Positions 42,502 through 56,310 of a stretch of 64,000 bases of DNA are shown in pieces. Each line of letters starts with the position of its first letter. Position 1 is the first letter of the stretch. The stretch comes from Euptelea pleiosperma (taxonomy: Eukaryota > Streptophyta > Magnoliopsida > Ranunculales > Eupteleaceae). The notes under the pieces are model-generated. The model ran no database searches and was not told the origin of the DNA. It saw only the letters and a list, made by a program, of their open reading frames with translations. Where the stretch lies: NCBI GenBank assembly GCA_035048495.1, contig CM068544.1, forward strand, positions 13,138,138 to 13,202,137, in the 5' to 3' direction. The position numbers and the translations under genes were made by a program.

Positions 42502-45500
42502 TTATATTCGCTCAAAAGTGATTATTTTAAGCCATTATCTTTATAGTGATGTCGCATTCTCCTACCTAAAACTTGTCTTTTCGTCGACTTTTTCACGTAA
42601 GAGTTTCTTCCATTGCGTAGAGCGCATTCTTTAGACAAAAATTGACTATTTGCATGAAATATATGCATTTCGGATAGTCTAGATATGAAGCCATTTTGAT
42701 TAAGTCTCATTACGTGCTTTTCTCTCGCAGGAAACTCGATCAGGCGATTTTTGAGACTTACGGGCCTACGATCAACCATAGAAGCCTAATATCCAAGCTT
42801 AAGGAGTCAACAAGCTATGACAAGAAGATATCGGCCAAGTACGGGTCAAGTCAGAGGATCGTAGAGCCAGATAAAGAACTAAGAGAGAGGCAAAGCTGAA
42901 GACCAAGAGACGGGCCAAAGTGATTCAAAGCCGCACCAACTGACATAAAATGACGGCTTACGTAATTGGTGAAGCCGACGAAAGATTATATTGAAAATCA
43001 GGGTTCATGACCCTCCACCAGCTCTTTTGCCTTTATTTTGTATTATTTTCTCTCTCCTCTCTCCTAATTCTCTCTCTATCTCTCTAGACTCTAATATCTA
43101 ACCTCAGATCTTCTCTCCTTTAGCTTTGTTCCATTTCTCATAGTTCTTCTACCGTTAGATTTTCAATTCGACCATTAGATCATCATATTTCACTATTTGA
43201 TCCTTAGATCGACCACCCCGATAATCAGATTGATCATCCTAACCCACCATTCTCCATCATCTAACCTATAATCCCCTCTCCTCCAGCTCTATCCCATCTC
43301 ACGTGGCTTTTCCACCGTTAGATCTTCTATTGGACCATTGGATCTCTCTAGATCTAATGATTATCTTATCTTGGCCATCCACTCTATCATGGCCCATTAT
43401 CCTACTGGTCCACTAGCTCACCTAACTTTAGGTCCATTATCATGGCGGCTGATTGGACGACATGTGGAATGCTCAGTATTGGCCCAAAAGGCTCATTACT
43501 CTCTTGGGCCCAATATCATATGGCCAAGGCCTTCAATGATGGCCCACTAACATTGCATGAATTCCATGGCCCATAGCTACGGCCCTTGGCCCGCAACTCA
43601 CTTACTAGCCACCGGCTAACACGTAGCATGCTCAATTCGCCTAGGGGCCCACTATCCTTTTTTCCCTATGGTCCACAACCTAAATGGACTACGAGCCAAT
43701 AGCCTAAATCCAATAACCCAATAACCTCATGGCCCAAAGCCCATTCATTAGAAGCCCACACCACCCTTGCTTGAGAGAGAAATGGTCTTCACAAGACCAA
43801 TTCTCCCTCAACCTCTCCAACTAATTCCACCATTCTCTCTCCTAGTCACTACTCTTCTCTCCTAAACCTATAAGAGGAACCCACGGTTCCCTTAGAAGGT
43901 TGGTTCCCTCCCCCTTCCCTCGATCTAAGATCTCTTCTTCTTTCTCCTTCATCTCTCTTTGTCTCCCTCTTCTTAGCCACCACGTTTTGCTCCACTTTCT
44001 TTCCCTTCTTCTTCTTTTCTTATCACATGGCAGGACCGTCTTCACCATCATACCTTACCACCCCATTCTTTTCTCAAACGGACTGGATCACCATCCATCC
44101 CGCAATACTGCCTGCAACTTGATCGATGGACATCCACGGTTAAGAACATCCTCACGGTCTACCAAGCGGTGATCATCTTCTCCACGCAGCTCTTCCCAAA
44201 GCTAATGTCCTCCTGTCCAAGCCGTTGCTACTGCCATCAAGTTGCAGATCCAGCAACGCCTCCCTCAATCCCAAAACTTGCTCCCCTTGCTGCCTCCATC
44301 TCGCCTTCACGATCGTTGGACCACATCGGCAACAGCAAACGGTAAGTGCTCTTCTTCTTCTTCTTCTTTCTTCTGGTTTTACCGCCCCCAGCTAGTAGCT
44401 CCGGCAAGCCACCACCATTCTCGCCAGACTGGTTCGTCCTCTCCGGCTAATCTCCTGTTGCTCCGCCACCAAGGGCCAGATCTACAACACATATCAGTGA
44501 TCTCCTCTGTGCTCATCACAACCAGCACCAGGCCGTGGTATTCTCCTACTCCTTTGTTGGCGCGGCAACCTACTGGTGTTTCAATCAATAAGTTGCAGCC
44601 TGCAACTTTAGATCCAAGCGTTTCTCAATCTTTCACCGGTCACCACTTGCTGCACTCAAAGCACACCACTGTGAAAACTAGGCTGCAAGTCTTCTTGTCG
44701 TGGGTGATCCTCAACGGACCTCCACCAACCACCGTTTGGACCAACAGAAACTTAGGGACGGCTTGCTTCCACCTACTACATCACCGTTGCCTTCTCCCTT
44801 GCTGCCTCGCCTGCAAGTTGCAGCCCCTTTCACATTGCTGCCCCCTCCTCTTCACCTCAACACCTTCATCCACCACAAGTGCAGCAGATCTCATCACCAT
44901 CTCACCCATCTACAGCACCTCTCTCTCTAAGTGTTGCAAGATCTCTCCACGGTCTGCACTGAGGCAGCACCGTTCTTCACCTCTGCAAGCGCTCCCTGCT
45001 ACTTCTTACCACGCACCAGTCATCTCTCTCCTACCCAACATCGCCTTTCATTGGTGCTGTTGGGTAACCATTCACCACCGTCCATTTTACTGTGTGCACC
45101 ACAGATCCAGCCACTGTCCAAGCACATACTAAGTGTACCTACAAGCTGCTGGGAAGCAACCATCAAGGAACACCATCCTTTCCTCCCTTCCATACCCGTG
45201 ATTTGTTGATGCCTCTCTTCATCTTCAAAGCAACTACGTGACAGCCTGCAGGTGATCTTCCTTACTCCACCATTTGCACCTTGAAACGGTCAAACCACTC
45301 CCTTGAGCATCACGACTTCTGCCATAACCCCGGTAAGGAGTTAAGTGATCAATTTCTATCTCTTCTTCTCTTTCTCTCTCTAAAGCCATCTTTCTCTCTC
45401 TAGTTCTTATTTTTTTTACCTTTTGAAACTAGAGTTTTTCCGCGTCGTTGGATTCAAAAACCCTAGAATCAACACATATGTAATTTATCCGAGTTTTTAA

Positions 45501-48500
45501 TCCTACAAAAAGGAGAATTCTCTGTATAGGGATTCGTGTCGGATGTCGATCCGCACTCGGGATTAGTTTGCACGACTGAAGAACATGAAATGATGGTTTT
45601 TATCACAGAAATTGCTAAAAATAAAAGGATGGAAGGGTGAGGATGGTGATTGATGGTCGGTGTTCAAAATATGATTGTATTTTTAGAGCAAACTATTTGA
45701 ACAATAATGAAATCGCTTAAAGAAGTAACATCTACTGAAAATCAACTTATTCTTATTAAACTCATGATCCCGATTACAATGTTCGAAAGAATTTTGAACT
45801 ATGATAGAACACTTAATCAACTACAAAGTAATAAAAAGCATTAAAATGAATGAGAGAGAAAATGGTAGAGAATGAGATTTCTAGAGAGAGAAAACTAGAG
45901 AGAAGTCTAGAGAGAGAGAAGAAAGAAATCTAAGCCTAGAGAGAGAATGCTAGAGATAGAAACTATGAGAACTAGAGAGAAGAGAGAAAATTACCTCACT
46001 TACTTGAGTTTGGCATCGATGGAGGAGAACAGAGTTGGATTAATGCTTGGCCATGGGTTGGAGGTCTGCCCAGTTCGTTATGAACCATGAAAAGGAGGAG
46101 GAGGCAAGCGGTGGATGCTGGAGATGAAGTTGCAGGCATGGCTGAAGATGATGGTGGTTTGACGGTGCAAGGAGGAGAACTAAACGGCTTGGCCGTTGAA
46201 GGAGTAGGTGGTGTAGTGGCTGGCGGTTTGTGGAGGAGGCTGCAACGATGCAAACAGTGGAGAGATCCCGACCGGAGTTGCTATTGACGGAGTCGCAGGC
46301 ATGAAACTCCAGCAACAATGGTGATCTGTAGATGAAGCACCTAAACTTGTTGCTGGAGGTGGAGTTGACTATTGCAGCTCCGTTTGAGGGAGAAACGAGT
46401 TGCTGTCACTGTGAGAATCAAACCAGCAGGTGAGGATGGAGATCAGACTGGTGAGCAGCGTGGTGGAGGGGCCCAAATGATCTTTAGGGAGAGATGGTAG
46501 CAGGTTCACCGGCGTTAATGGAGCTCGCCGGAGTTGCAGGTTGCAACTCCGGCAATCTTTTTTTTTTTTTTTTGCTCTTCTTGTTTTATTCTTTGGAGAG
46601 AAAGGAGGCGGTGAAGAGAAGGAAGAGAGGTGCGTTACTGGTGCTCCTCCACTTCGAGTTTCTTTGGGTGCTGGAACCTTGCAGGTTATACAGTCCGTTT
46701 GGCTGGTGTTGCAACCTGCAACACCAGAAATGGTGGGGGGTTTCGGAGGGGGCAACGATCTACAAGAAGCAAGGGGTTAAGGGGAGTTGCAGGTGAGGGG
46801 CAGGCCGGTTGGAGAACGTGGAGCAATGGTGGAGGTAGCAATGGTTAAGGGGGTGAAGAGGAGGTGGTGCACCAGGGAGAAATGAGGGGCGTGGTGGCTG
46901 TTGAAGAACAGCCACCGTGGAGATCCCTTAGAGATGGAGGGTGTAGAGGAGATGCATGAACGGCTTCAGATGCTAGGGTTTTTGGAGGCCAAAAACGTCA
47001 GGGAGAAGTGGAATCTGGGAAAGAGATTGTGGGAGGAGAGAGCCCCCCCATGTTTTTAAGTTTCTATTATATGCAAGCCCAGCCACCTTTCTCTTTCCTT
47101 GCTTCAAAAATCCACTTTCCAAATTTTCTAATGTATTTTCTTCTTTTGGAATGACATTTTCCTTGTTCCTTCTTTGGTCCAAAAACCTTCCAACGTCTAG
47201 CAACTTTTTGTTTCCAAAAACTGCCCATATTCTTGATATGTCCACTCCTTTGTTTAAAACAGGCATATCTTTACGATATTTCCAAGACCCATGGGGCCCA
47301 CCTTTATGCTTCCATAGTTTAGCCATTTTTGGTCAACATCCCTTTCCCATTAGGTGGCTTTACCCTGTGTGTTTTGGCCAACCTTAACCGTCCATCTCTT
47401 TGAGAAGTATTTTTAGAATTCAGGTTGCGTTCCCCTTGTGGGCCCATCTCGTGCACCAACATCAGCTCCATCGGTAATTTTACCATGCCCTCATATTTGA
47501 TTTGCCAAGTGGCAGTTGTGCCATCCCTTATGGAGCGATCATGGATATTATTTTGTGCACAACCTCGATTTTAACAACTTGGCCCACGTGGCCCATCCTT
47601 GCAGAACACATCAGCCCATCAACTTGAGATCAAACCTCATTTTTTTGTAATCAGACCATTGATTTCTTGATCAAACGGTCCAACTCTTGATGGCACCATG
47701 TTTCTCATATGGACTAACACCTAGCTATGTAGAAATCATCGTAACCCACTATCTTGAATAAATGTTGTCGATCATGCTCTGGCTAACCGCTAATTTGGTC
47801 AACATTTGGTCCATGGCCCACTGACTCGTCCGAGGCTTCCTAGGTCTTGGGAACTTTCCTGATTGGATTCTTGTAACTCGTTTGCAACACCAACTTAATT
47901 ATCTGCGTGGAGACTCCCTACGGTCATTTTATCTTGGTTCACGGATCAGTCGGCTCATAGGTTCCTTGTCCGGCTCTGCTATCCTCTGGCATATACTTGG
48001 CCCGCATTTTCCTCTCATAACTTGCTGACTCTTTAAGCTTTGAACGTCGGCTTCTGTGATCGATAGTGGGTTTGGAAGTCTCCAGAATCGTCCGATTTCG
48101 TTTCCTGCAATAACGAGAAGCACGTAATAAGACTTAATCATAACGGCTTAATATTTAGACTTTCGAAAATGTGTTTAATTCATGCAAATATACCATTTCA
48201 TCCAGAAAAGTATGTTCTACGCAACAGAAGATACTCTTACATAGAAAAGTGGACAAATAAAGCAGTTTTACGTAGGAGAGTGCGATAATGCTAGAAGAAT
48301 AATTGCTTAAAATAAGCACTTTTGAGCAAATATCACCTTTCTCTCTCTTACTTATCTCTATCATTCTTGCATTTTCTCTCTCTAGAATTTGGTCATTTTC
48401 TCACTTTCTCTCTCTAGACCTCTCTCTACTTTCTTTCTCTCTCTAGCACTCTCATTTAATTGCTTTCTTTATTAGCATTTATTTTTATTTGAGTTTTGTA

Positions 48501-48834
48501 ATACTTTGAGTAATTAATAAATTTATTTTGATAATTCATTTCTTTATTGTATTTTCATTCTATTTGATTTATATTAATTAGTTGATAAAAGTCTCATCAA
48601 AACTATTATTTTAAATTTCGATCACTTATCACCATTTTCACCCTTCCATCATTTTTAGCAGATTTCCGTTAATTTATTCTTTATTTGCCCTAACCCGAGT
48701 GCGGACGATATCCGACACGAGCCACTGTGCAAATCTGTATTTTTGCAGATTAAGTGAACAAAATTAGAGAAATTACAAATATTGTTGAACTTTAGGGTTT
48801 CTGTAACCAATGACGCGGAAAAACCTATCTTTCA
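42502..48834 (+). mobile_element. family A solo LTR, plus orientation, split by a second LTR
   Basis: Left part 42502-45423 begins TTATATTCGCTCAAAAGTG (Athila LTR start with G to T at base 2). Right part 48341-48834 ends CCTATCTTTCA with the usual ACGCGGAAAAACC block. A perfect 5-bp target duplication ACCAC flanks the whole (42497-42501 and 48835-48839). No internal retrotransposon region remains, so it is a solo LTR. It is about 3.4 kb without the insert, roughly 1 kb longer than the young Athila LTRs. The 296-codon frame at 44242-45132 lies in its CT-rich part and is not a gene. Confidence 0.85.
45424..48335 (-). mobile_element. family A solo LTR, minus orientation, nested in the plus LTR
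   Basis: The plus strand starts TGAAACTAGAGTTTTTCCGC (complement of an LTR end) and stops CACTTTTGAGCAAATATCA (complement of the LTR start). A perfect 5-bp duplication CCTTT flanks it (45419-45423 and 48336-48340). At 2912 bp it has no internal region. It carries the palindromes CCGGAGTTGCAG/TTGCAACTCCGG near 46528 and CTGGTGTTGCA/TGCAACACCAG near 46705. It belongs to the same family as its host LTR but lies in opposite orientation. Confidence 0.85.
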
Positions 48835-48839
48835 ACCAC

Positions 48840-49178
48840 CATTCACATTCACGTTCATTCACCACTTACATAATACTAATTGCATATTGTTGAATCCAAT
48901 ACAACTAGAATCAATCCTAAGTACTAATAAGTTATATGGATGTTTGGCTAATCCCTCTACGAACCTAATTAGTGATTTATACCCAAATATCGCTCAATAA
49001 TTCTTGAATTCTTACAATTAAAATCAACCCATAAAAATAACTTAATCGGTTTACTTAAAAATCACTAATCAGGCTGATTTTTAGTTTAGAGGTCCATTAA
49101 TGAGGGACTTGCCAAAAATCCATACGATCAAAGTCCGCTAAGAGTGTGCCACATGGGTTGAGATTTTCATTGTGATAG

Positions 49179-49231
<53 letters not shown>

Positions 49232-49930
49232 AACGCTGCGATAAAAGTTTAAGTACAATGTTAGGATGTAATAATTACTTGAATAATACTTGAGTTGAAA
49301 TTAATGTGAAAGTATTGAATGACCAAAGTTGAAGGGTGACGTGTGAGGTAGGGTGATGTGTTCCTTGGCACCAAAAAGACCAAAAAGCCATGTAAGTAAA
49401 TAAAATGAAAAAAATAAAATAAGTAAAACTATATAGATTTAAATGGGTGTAACAGAAAATAGGTGGTGATAATTAATAAATTAATTTTACTTATTAAGAT
49501 GTACAATAAAAAATACGTAATAGAACAAATGTCTTACTGAATTTTGAATTATCTCATCATAATCAGTAATGAGGTCTCTCATGTACCTCATAACAAAAAA
49601 TTCACAAGATTTTATATTTTGTTATTTCAGGCACTACGTACAAGCATGTAATAATTCATTAATTAATAAGTAAAAAAATAAACTTCTGAGCAATAAAAAC
49701 CAAGTACTAATAGAAAGATTTTAATTTATTACCACAACTACCCTCCATGTTGCTTCATTCTTCCTCAATTTGTGGCCAAAATTCTTTTTTTTGAATATTT
49801 TAAAGACACTACAAGAAAGGAATCGAAACAATTTAATTAATCATTACTGCATGTATAAATATTATTTAATTTACTAATATAAGATTAACTTACCTTTTGA
49901 TGTTGGCTTTCAAATTTTGATCAATTGAAT
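48840..49930. other. gene-free AT-rich spacer with microsatellite
   Basis: No gene is recognised. Text at 49070-49160 resembles dispersed repeat pieces at 7386 and 8065. An AT then GT microsatellite spans 49180-49231. CACTACAAGAAAGG at about 49807 looks like another CACTA-type terminus, but nothing supports a full element. Confidence 0.5.
49180..49231. repeat. compound AT/GT microsatellite
   Basis: About 15 AT units run directly into about 10 GT units. Confidence 0.9.
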
Positions 49931-52578
49931 TATAATATCCCAAACTTTCGTTCTGGGGTATTATGGTAAATTCACCTAATAATGGAAATCTAAACCTTTT
50001 TTAGACTTTTATTATTGTTTTTATGGTTTGATAGCATGTTTGAGTATGTATGTTTAATTTGGTTTCATTCTGACAACTTTAAAAAACCTTCTATTTTTTA
50101 AACTCGCTCTTTAGGGTTAAATCTTGCTAAAAATAATAAACTATAACTTGTAGTAGACTTTTCTTGCCGCAACTAACATTCCAGAACTTTTATAAAAAAA
50201 ATATTTTGTGGGCCCGAGACACCAAAAATAATCCTATTTCATCATTTCCAACTTACCTGAGAAATTTAGAACATTTCTTGAGACATAAAAACCTTAGTGA
50301 GAGATTTTAACAAAAATATTATTTTTGTAAATTTTAAACTTTCCTACCATTCTTATATTTTTTAAAAATAATATTTAATTATATTTTATTTATTTAATAA
50401 GAGTATGGGACCTGTGAATCCCTTTTCGGGTCATTCTGAGGTCATCTTGATACTTTTTCGAGGCTTTAAACTTTTTTGTGTATTTAGACTATGTTAAGTG
50501 ATTTATGTGTGTGACATGTGTCAATGCCTTATTGTATGAACTTTTAACTTATATAATATAGTTTAATTGAATTAATGAATGATTATTTGTGTTATGATTG
50601 TTGGATGGGCCCATATGGCTAATCTAGAGGCCTTTTTGGGTTAATAATAACCTTAATTAAGCCTAATTGATATATATGGGCCTTGGGCCCATTTCTAATA
50701 CATTAATAATATAAAATATAAGTTTTTGAGGGTTTAAAAAGTCATCCCTTTGATAGTTACGAATTTCACTAAAATAGAAACCCTAATCCTTCCCTAAACC
50801 TATTTATGAAAACCCTAAAGCTTTGAAAGTTTTCATAAATCAAACTCCATTAAAGAATATAGAAATCTCCATTAAAACTTCATCTAGGCACCGATCGCAC
50901 TCGAGCAAGAAGGGAGAATTAATGGGGACTCCGAATGGAAGAACATACTCCGAAGAGAGGACGATCCGACGACTTTCAAATTTGAAGAAATTTTTAATTT
51001 TCACTAAAGTTCAAGAAATTTTAAATTAAGTATGCTTGATCCATTCTATGCTTATTTTTCTTCAAGTTATTACTTTTCTTTCATTATATAATGGTAGATT
51101 TTCATTATAAATTTATTTGGGTATGATTTATAATATTTTTCTTGAGTTGATTATTGTTTGGTGCCACCATAATGGGTTTGGCCATGACTTATTTGGTACT
51201 TATAATAGATAACCATTTCTTTATAATTTTCATGATACTTTTAGAACTTAAATATTTTTTTAATTATTTTTTTTAAAACCCTCTATGAATCAATTTTCTA
51301 AAACAGTTGAGTTTGTATTTTTATGATTTATATTTATTTAATTATGATCTTTTTAAGGTGCTATCTTTTTCTTCATAACCCAGAATTTCAGATTCTATAC
51401 AGTTTAATTAATTAAAGATTTTGATCTATATTTTAAACTTAAATATTTTTATAATTAATTTTTATAAATACCTTTATGAGTCTATTTTCTAAATCCATTG
51501 AGTTTGTATTTTTTAGATTTTTATTTATTAAGTTATGATTTTTCAAATGTACTGTACTTTTCTATAAAATCCAAAATTCTAGATTCTGTATGGTCCAGTT
51601 CATTAAAGATTTTGATCAATATTTTGAACTATAATATTTTTCTAATTATTTTTCACAGATAGCTCTATAAATCTAGTTTTCAAATTCATTAAGTTTGTAT
51701 TTTTATATTTTTCATTTATTTAGTTATATTTTTTCTAATGTACTAAATTTTTTTACAAAATCTAGAATTCCAGATTCTGTACGGTCCAATTGATTAAGGA
51801 TTTACACATATATTTTGAAACTAAATATTTTTCTATTTATTTTTCCTATAAACCTATATGAATCTAATTTCCAGATCTATTGATTTTATATTTTTAGGAT
51901 ATGTATTTATTTAGTTATAATTTTTCTAAGGTATTGACCTTTTTTACAAAACCTAGAATTTCAGATTCTATGCATTCTACTTCTTTAAGAATTTTGACTT
52001 AGATTTTAGAAATAAATATTTTTGAATTTATTTTTCATAGAATCCTAATGAATATAGTCTTCAAAATCCATTGAGTTTGTATTTTTCTAATTTATATTTA
52101 TTTAGTTATGATTTTTACAAGAAACCATATTTTTTGTAAATTACATATTTCTTAGATTTTGGACGATTAATGGCTTTGGGAACCCTTAGTGGTTCGGTCA
52201 TGATTATTGACTATAAAAGGGTTTAGCCCTTGTTGTTTGACTAAACCCTAGATGATTTGACATATACTAATATGCATGGGGATCCCACCTATGTGTCTTG
52301 GATCTCTCATAGGGTTCGGCCAAGTGTCTTTGATCTCTCTTTACGGTTCGACCTTATGTCATGGATCCTTCATAGGGTTTGGCCATGACGTGTTGGATTC
52401 TCTTGCGATTTCTACTTATATTGTTCATCCGTGTTGATCGTGACCTTCAGTGATTGTTACATGTTATTCATGTTTAACCCTAATCCGTTCCCATGTTATT
52501 ACTTTTGATGATCATTTGTTTATTTTATATCTTATTTATATGTTAAATACACGTGTACCCATGTAACCCTAGTACTAT
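49931..52578 (+). mobile_element. Tekay/Del-like LTR (family B), plus orientation, 3' end missing
   Basis: Starts TATAATATCCCAAACTTTCG, matching the solo LTR start TGTAATACCCTAAAC at 59545 with G to A at base 2, and stays collinear with it through the ~190-bp tandem array and TAACCCTAGTAC. It stops at 52578 where a minus-orientation family B LTR begins. The 5-bp sequence TGAAT before it could be a TSD, but the partner is not in view. Confidence 0.8.
51308..52140 (+). repeat. ~190-bp tandem array inside LTR
   Basis: Units start at the recurring GAGTTTGTATTTTT block at about 51308, 51499, 51689, 51881 and 52071. Each unit holds a TTATTTAGTTATGATTTTT-like block, a CCAGAATTTCAGATTCT block and an AAATATTTTTCTAATTATTT block. 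The same array is in the other large family B LTRs. Confidence 0.85.
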
Positions 52579-55500
52579 TGTCATGCCCCGAACCTGAGTA
52601 TTCAGATTCGACCCGAAAATTCCATGGGTCGACCCGTAACCTAAGTTTGGAGGTGATCTATGAATGATCCCCAATGGTCCACATGATGTAGTTAGACCAT
52701 TAAAGCTCACTCCACAGACAAGAAACAAATTGATGTTCAAGCGTTAACGGCCCTAAAACAATCCTATGCGAGATTCAGTTATAAGGGGATATTTAAGTAC
52801 GTTCTCTAATTGTCAAATCATGTTTGATTGATTCAATTAAGCAATAGGGTTGTATTCACCTATGTCCAATTATGTAATCATGATCTAGTTAATAAATCCA
52901 CTAAGGTTAAGTAAAAAATGGTCAACACAAATCAAGAAGTCAACAAAATCAAACTAGGTCAATTAAGTTAAGAGAATCAAAAGGAAGTTGAATCGATCGA
53001 CCGGGTGTCATAAGGTTAACCACAATTCTACTTGATGTGTTAAAATCAGTAATAAGTATATCTATTGCAGAAAATAGACAATTAAATCAACTAAGTATGG
53101 GGAAAAGAGGGTGAGAACATGCTCTCAATCAAAGACATACATGCCCAAAAAATAAATAACTAATGTCTTAAAATGATCAATAAAGTCTTTCAAAGTGTGA
53201 GATCGACTCCCAAATCCTCACCGGTCTCCTCAAGTATACCGGACTCTTCAGTCTCAAAATCCTCACATGCACCGGCTCCTCAAAATCTGAAATGATATCG
53301 GTGTAACACCATAAGCCGATGCCCAATAATACAACAGTGTGTATGGTATGATATCATACTATACAAGATTTTAATCAAGACATGCATCTCAATCATATGA
53401 TAATGATGTCATAAAAATGAAGGTAGATGCAAGGTGAGTGCAGGATGCATATGCAACTAGTACCGATAACTATATAGGGTCTCCAACTCCTTCCCGCACT
53501 AGGAGATGTCTCATCGACCTATCTACAGGATATAATAACGTCTGGGGCCTTTCACCCTATGGTACCGAACCCTGATTAATTGATGAAATCAATATAAACG
53601 TATATAATATACTTCAACCTCGTTCCCTTATACACTCTTTATATGAAATGACGTATGATCATAGTATGACAACAATATGACACAAGGGTTACATGGCATA
53701 AACACATTTATTTAACATGTAATAAGAACAAAAAAAATGAACAAATTAACATCAAAAGTAATGATATGGATATAACTAAAATTAAATAACATGAATAACA
53801 TGTAAACAATCATCAAATATCATGACTAAGTCGGATGGACAATACTAGTGGGAACCACAAGAGAATCCAACACTCCATGGTCGAACCCTATGAGGGATCT
53901 ATGACACAAGGTCAAACACTAAAAAGGGATCCAAGGCACTTGGCCGAACCCTATGAGGGATCTAAGACACATGGGTGGAATCCCCATGCACACCAGTCTA
54001 AGTCAAACAATAAGGTTAAAACCTTAATAGTTAATAATAATGACCGAATCCCTAATAATTAATAGGTTTTTTTATAAAAAAATATACTGCATTGTAAAAA
54101 TCATAACTAAATAAATATTAATTAAAAAAATATAAACTCAATGGATTTAAAAACTAGATTCATAAAGGTCTTTTGAAAAATAAATAAAAAAATATTTAGA
54201 TTCAAAAAATAGGTCGAAACCCTTAATTAATTGGACTGGATAGAATCTGAAATTTTGGATTTACAAAAAAGTCTCACAAATTTGAAAAATCATAACTTAA
54301 TAAATATAAATCAGAAAAATACAAATTCAAAGGTTATAGAAACTAGATTTATAGAGTATTTAGGAAAAATAAATAAAAAAATATTCAGATTCAAAATATG
54401 GGTCAAAACCCTTAATGAAGTGGGCTGGTCAGAATCTAAAATTTTGGGTTTTATAGAAAAGTCTAGCACATTTAAAAAATCATAACTTAATAAATACAAA
54501 TCAGAAAAATATAAACTTAAAGGTTCTAGAAACTAGATTGATAGAGATATCTATTTAAAATAATTAGAAAAATATTTAGATTAAAAATATAGATCAAAAT
54601 CTAAAGTGAATAGACTATTCAAAATCTGGAATTCTAGGTTTTACAGAAAAGTCTAGCATATTTGAAAAATCATAACTTAATCAATACAAATCTAAAAAAT
54701 ACAACCTCAAAGGTTTTATAAATTAGATTAATAGAAGTATTTATGAAAAATAATTAGAAAAATATTTAGATTAAAAATATAGATCGAAATCTCAAGTGAA
54801 TTAGACCGTACAAAATCTGGAATTCTAGGTTTTACTGAAAAGTCCAGCGTGTTTGAAAAATTATAAGTTAACCAATATAAATCATAAAAATACAAACTCA
54901 AAGGTTCTAGAAACTAGATTGATGGAAGTATGTATAAAAAATAATTAAAAAAAATATTTAGGTTAAAAATATGATCAAAATCCCAAGTGAAGTGGATTGT
55001 GTAAAATCTAAAATTTTGGGTTATTTTGTAAAGTCCAATAACTTAGAAAAATTATAATTAAATAAATATAAATCAAAAAAATATAAATGAAACAGTTTTG
55101 GAAAATAGATTAATAGAGGTATTTAGAAAAAATAATTATAAAAATATTTAAATCATAAAAATACAACGAAAATGATTAAGAATATAGTCATCCGCTATAG
55201 GTGTAAAAGAAACCATGGAAAAACCCATCATGGTAGCCCAAAATAAAGATCAACCCAATAAGAATAAAGTAAATATTGTTAAAATTAATTTATAATGAGT
55301 ATCAACCATTATCTAATGAAAGAGAAATAAAATCTTGAAGAAAAATGAGTATAAGATGGATCAAATACACTTACCTCAATGTTTCTTGAACTTTAATGAA
55401 GAATTCTTGAATTGCTTGAAAAGTCTCTCATTTGTTGATCTTTTACTCCCAAAGTGATATATGTTTATGGGAGAAGGGAGATGAACACTATCCTAGGGTT

Positions 55501-56261
55501 TGGTTATGATTGGAGAAGAAGATGTGGTGTTAATGGTGGAAGAGTGTAGATTAAGGCTTGAGTTTTAGGTTAAAGATTAAGTGTAGAGAATAATGGAGGA
55601 AGAGAGCTTAAATAAAATAGAAGGTAATAAAGGAATAGGTGTCATAAGGATTAGGGTTAAGTGATTTTCGTAACTCTTATAGGATTGACTTTTTTAACCC
55701 TTTAAAACTTATATTTTAGGTTAATTATGATTTAAAAATGGGCTCATTTAGGCCTCATTTAAGATTATTTATAAGCCTAAAAAGTCTCTAAAACATAAAA
55801 TAATATAATAAAATATTAGGTACATAATTATTAATATAATATAACCTATGTAGCTTAATAATAAAGTCTGACCACATACATCTCTCAGTCGGGGCACACC
55901 CCAATTAGGGTTTGGGCACCTACCTCACTAAATGGTCCAAAACTTAACCTATACTTAGAGTTAGGTTCCATAACTTGATGGACCTCTCCTAGGGTTTAAC
56001 TAGAATATGACCAATGGTTCCAACACACACAATGACCCATACAATGCAAGAAACAAACAAAATATTTGAAATGCTCTAAATATGATAAAAGTTAAAAATA
56101 TGCTATACCGGGGCCTAGATGACTCTAGTGTCCTAAACCAATTAGGTATAAGAGTTTATTAGGGTTTCAATTAATCATCTATAAGGTCAAGTAAATAAGT
56201 CAACCTTGGTCAAATCTCATAAAAAGTCAAAAATACCTTTGAAAAAGTTGAGGGTATCACA
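52579..56261 (-). mobile_element. 3' LTR of the minus-strand Tekay/Del element
   Basis: In element orientation it begins TGTGATACCCTCAACTTTTT at 56261 and ends GGGGCATGACA at 52579, 3683 bp in all. It directly follows the polypurine tract of the minus-strand Tekay polyprotein (56262-56285), so it is the 3' LTR. It contains the reversed tandem array (about 54080-55190). It is inserted in the plus-orientation family B LTR that ends at 52578. The 5' LTR would lie beyond the window. Confidence 0.85.
54080..55190 (-). repeat. ~190-bp tandem array inside the Tekay 3' LTR
   Basis: On the plus strand each unit reads AAAAATCATAACTTAATAAAT..., ATACAAACTCAAAGGTT, AGAAACTAGATTGATAGA and AAAATATTTAGATTA..., recurring near 54100, 54290, 54475, 54665, 54855 and 55045. 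Individual units differ by 10-20 percent by eye. Confidence 0.8.
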
Positions 56262-56285
56262 ACCTCTCCCCCTCAAAAAAATTCC
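56262..56285 (-). promoter_or_regulatory. Tekay polypurine tract
   Basis: On the minus strand, a purine-rich tract containing TGAGGGGGAGAGGT ends directly at the LTR start TGTGATACCC. Confidence 0.75.
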
Positions 56286-56310
56286 ATCCCAAAATTTAAA
56301 ACCAATCACA

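Noticed and set aside
44242..45132. 296-codon plus-strand ORF
   Set aside because: It lies in the CT-rich part of a family A solo LTR. Composition is His/Pro/Ser/Thr from CA and CT richness, with no domain.
49807..49820. CACTACAAGAAAGG as a second CACTA terminus
   Set aside because: It is a short match in the same orientation as the first terminus, with no subterminal repeats or paired end.
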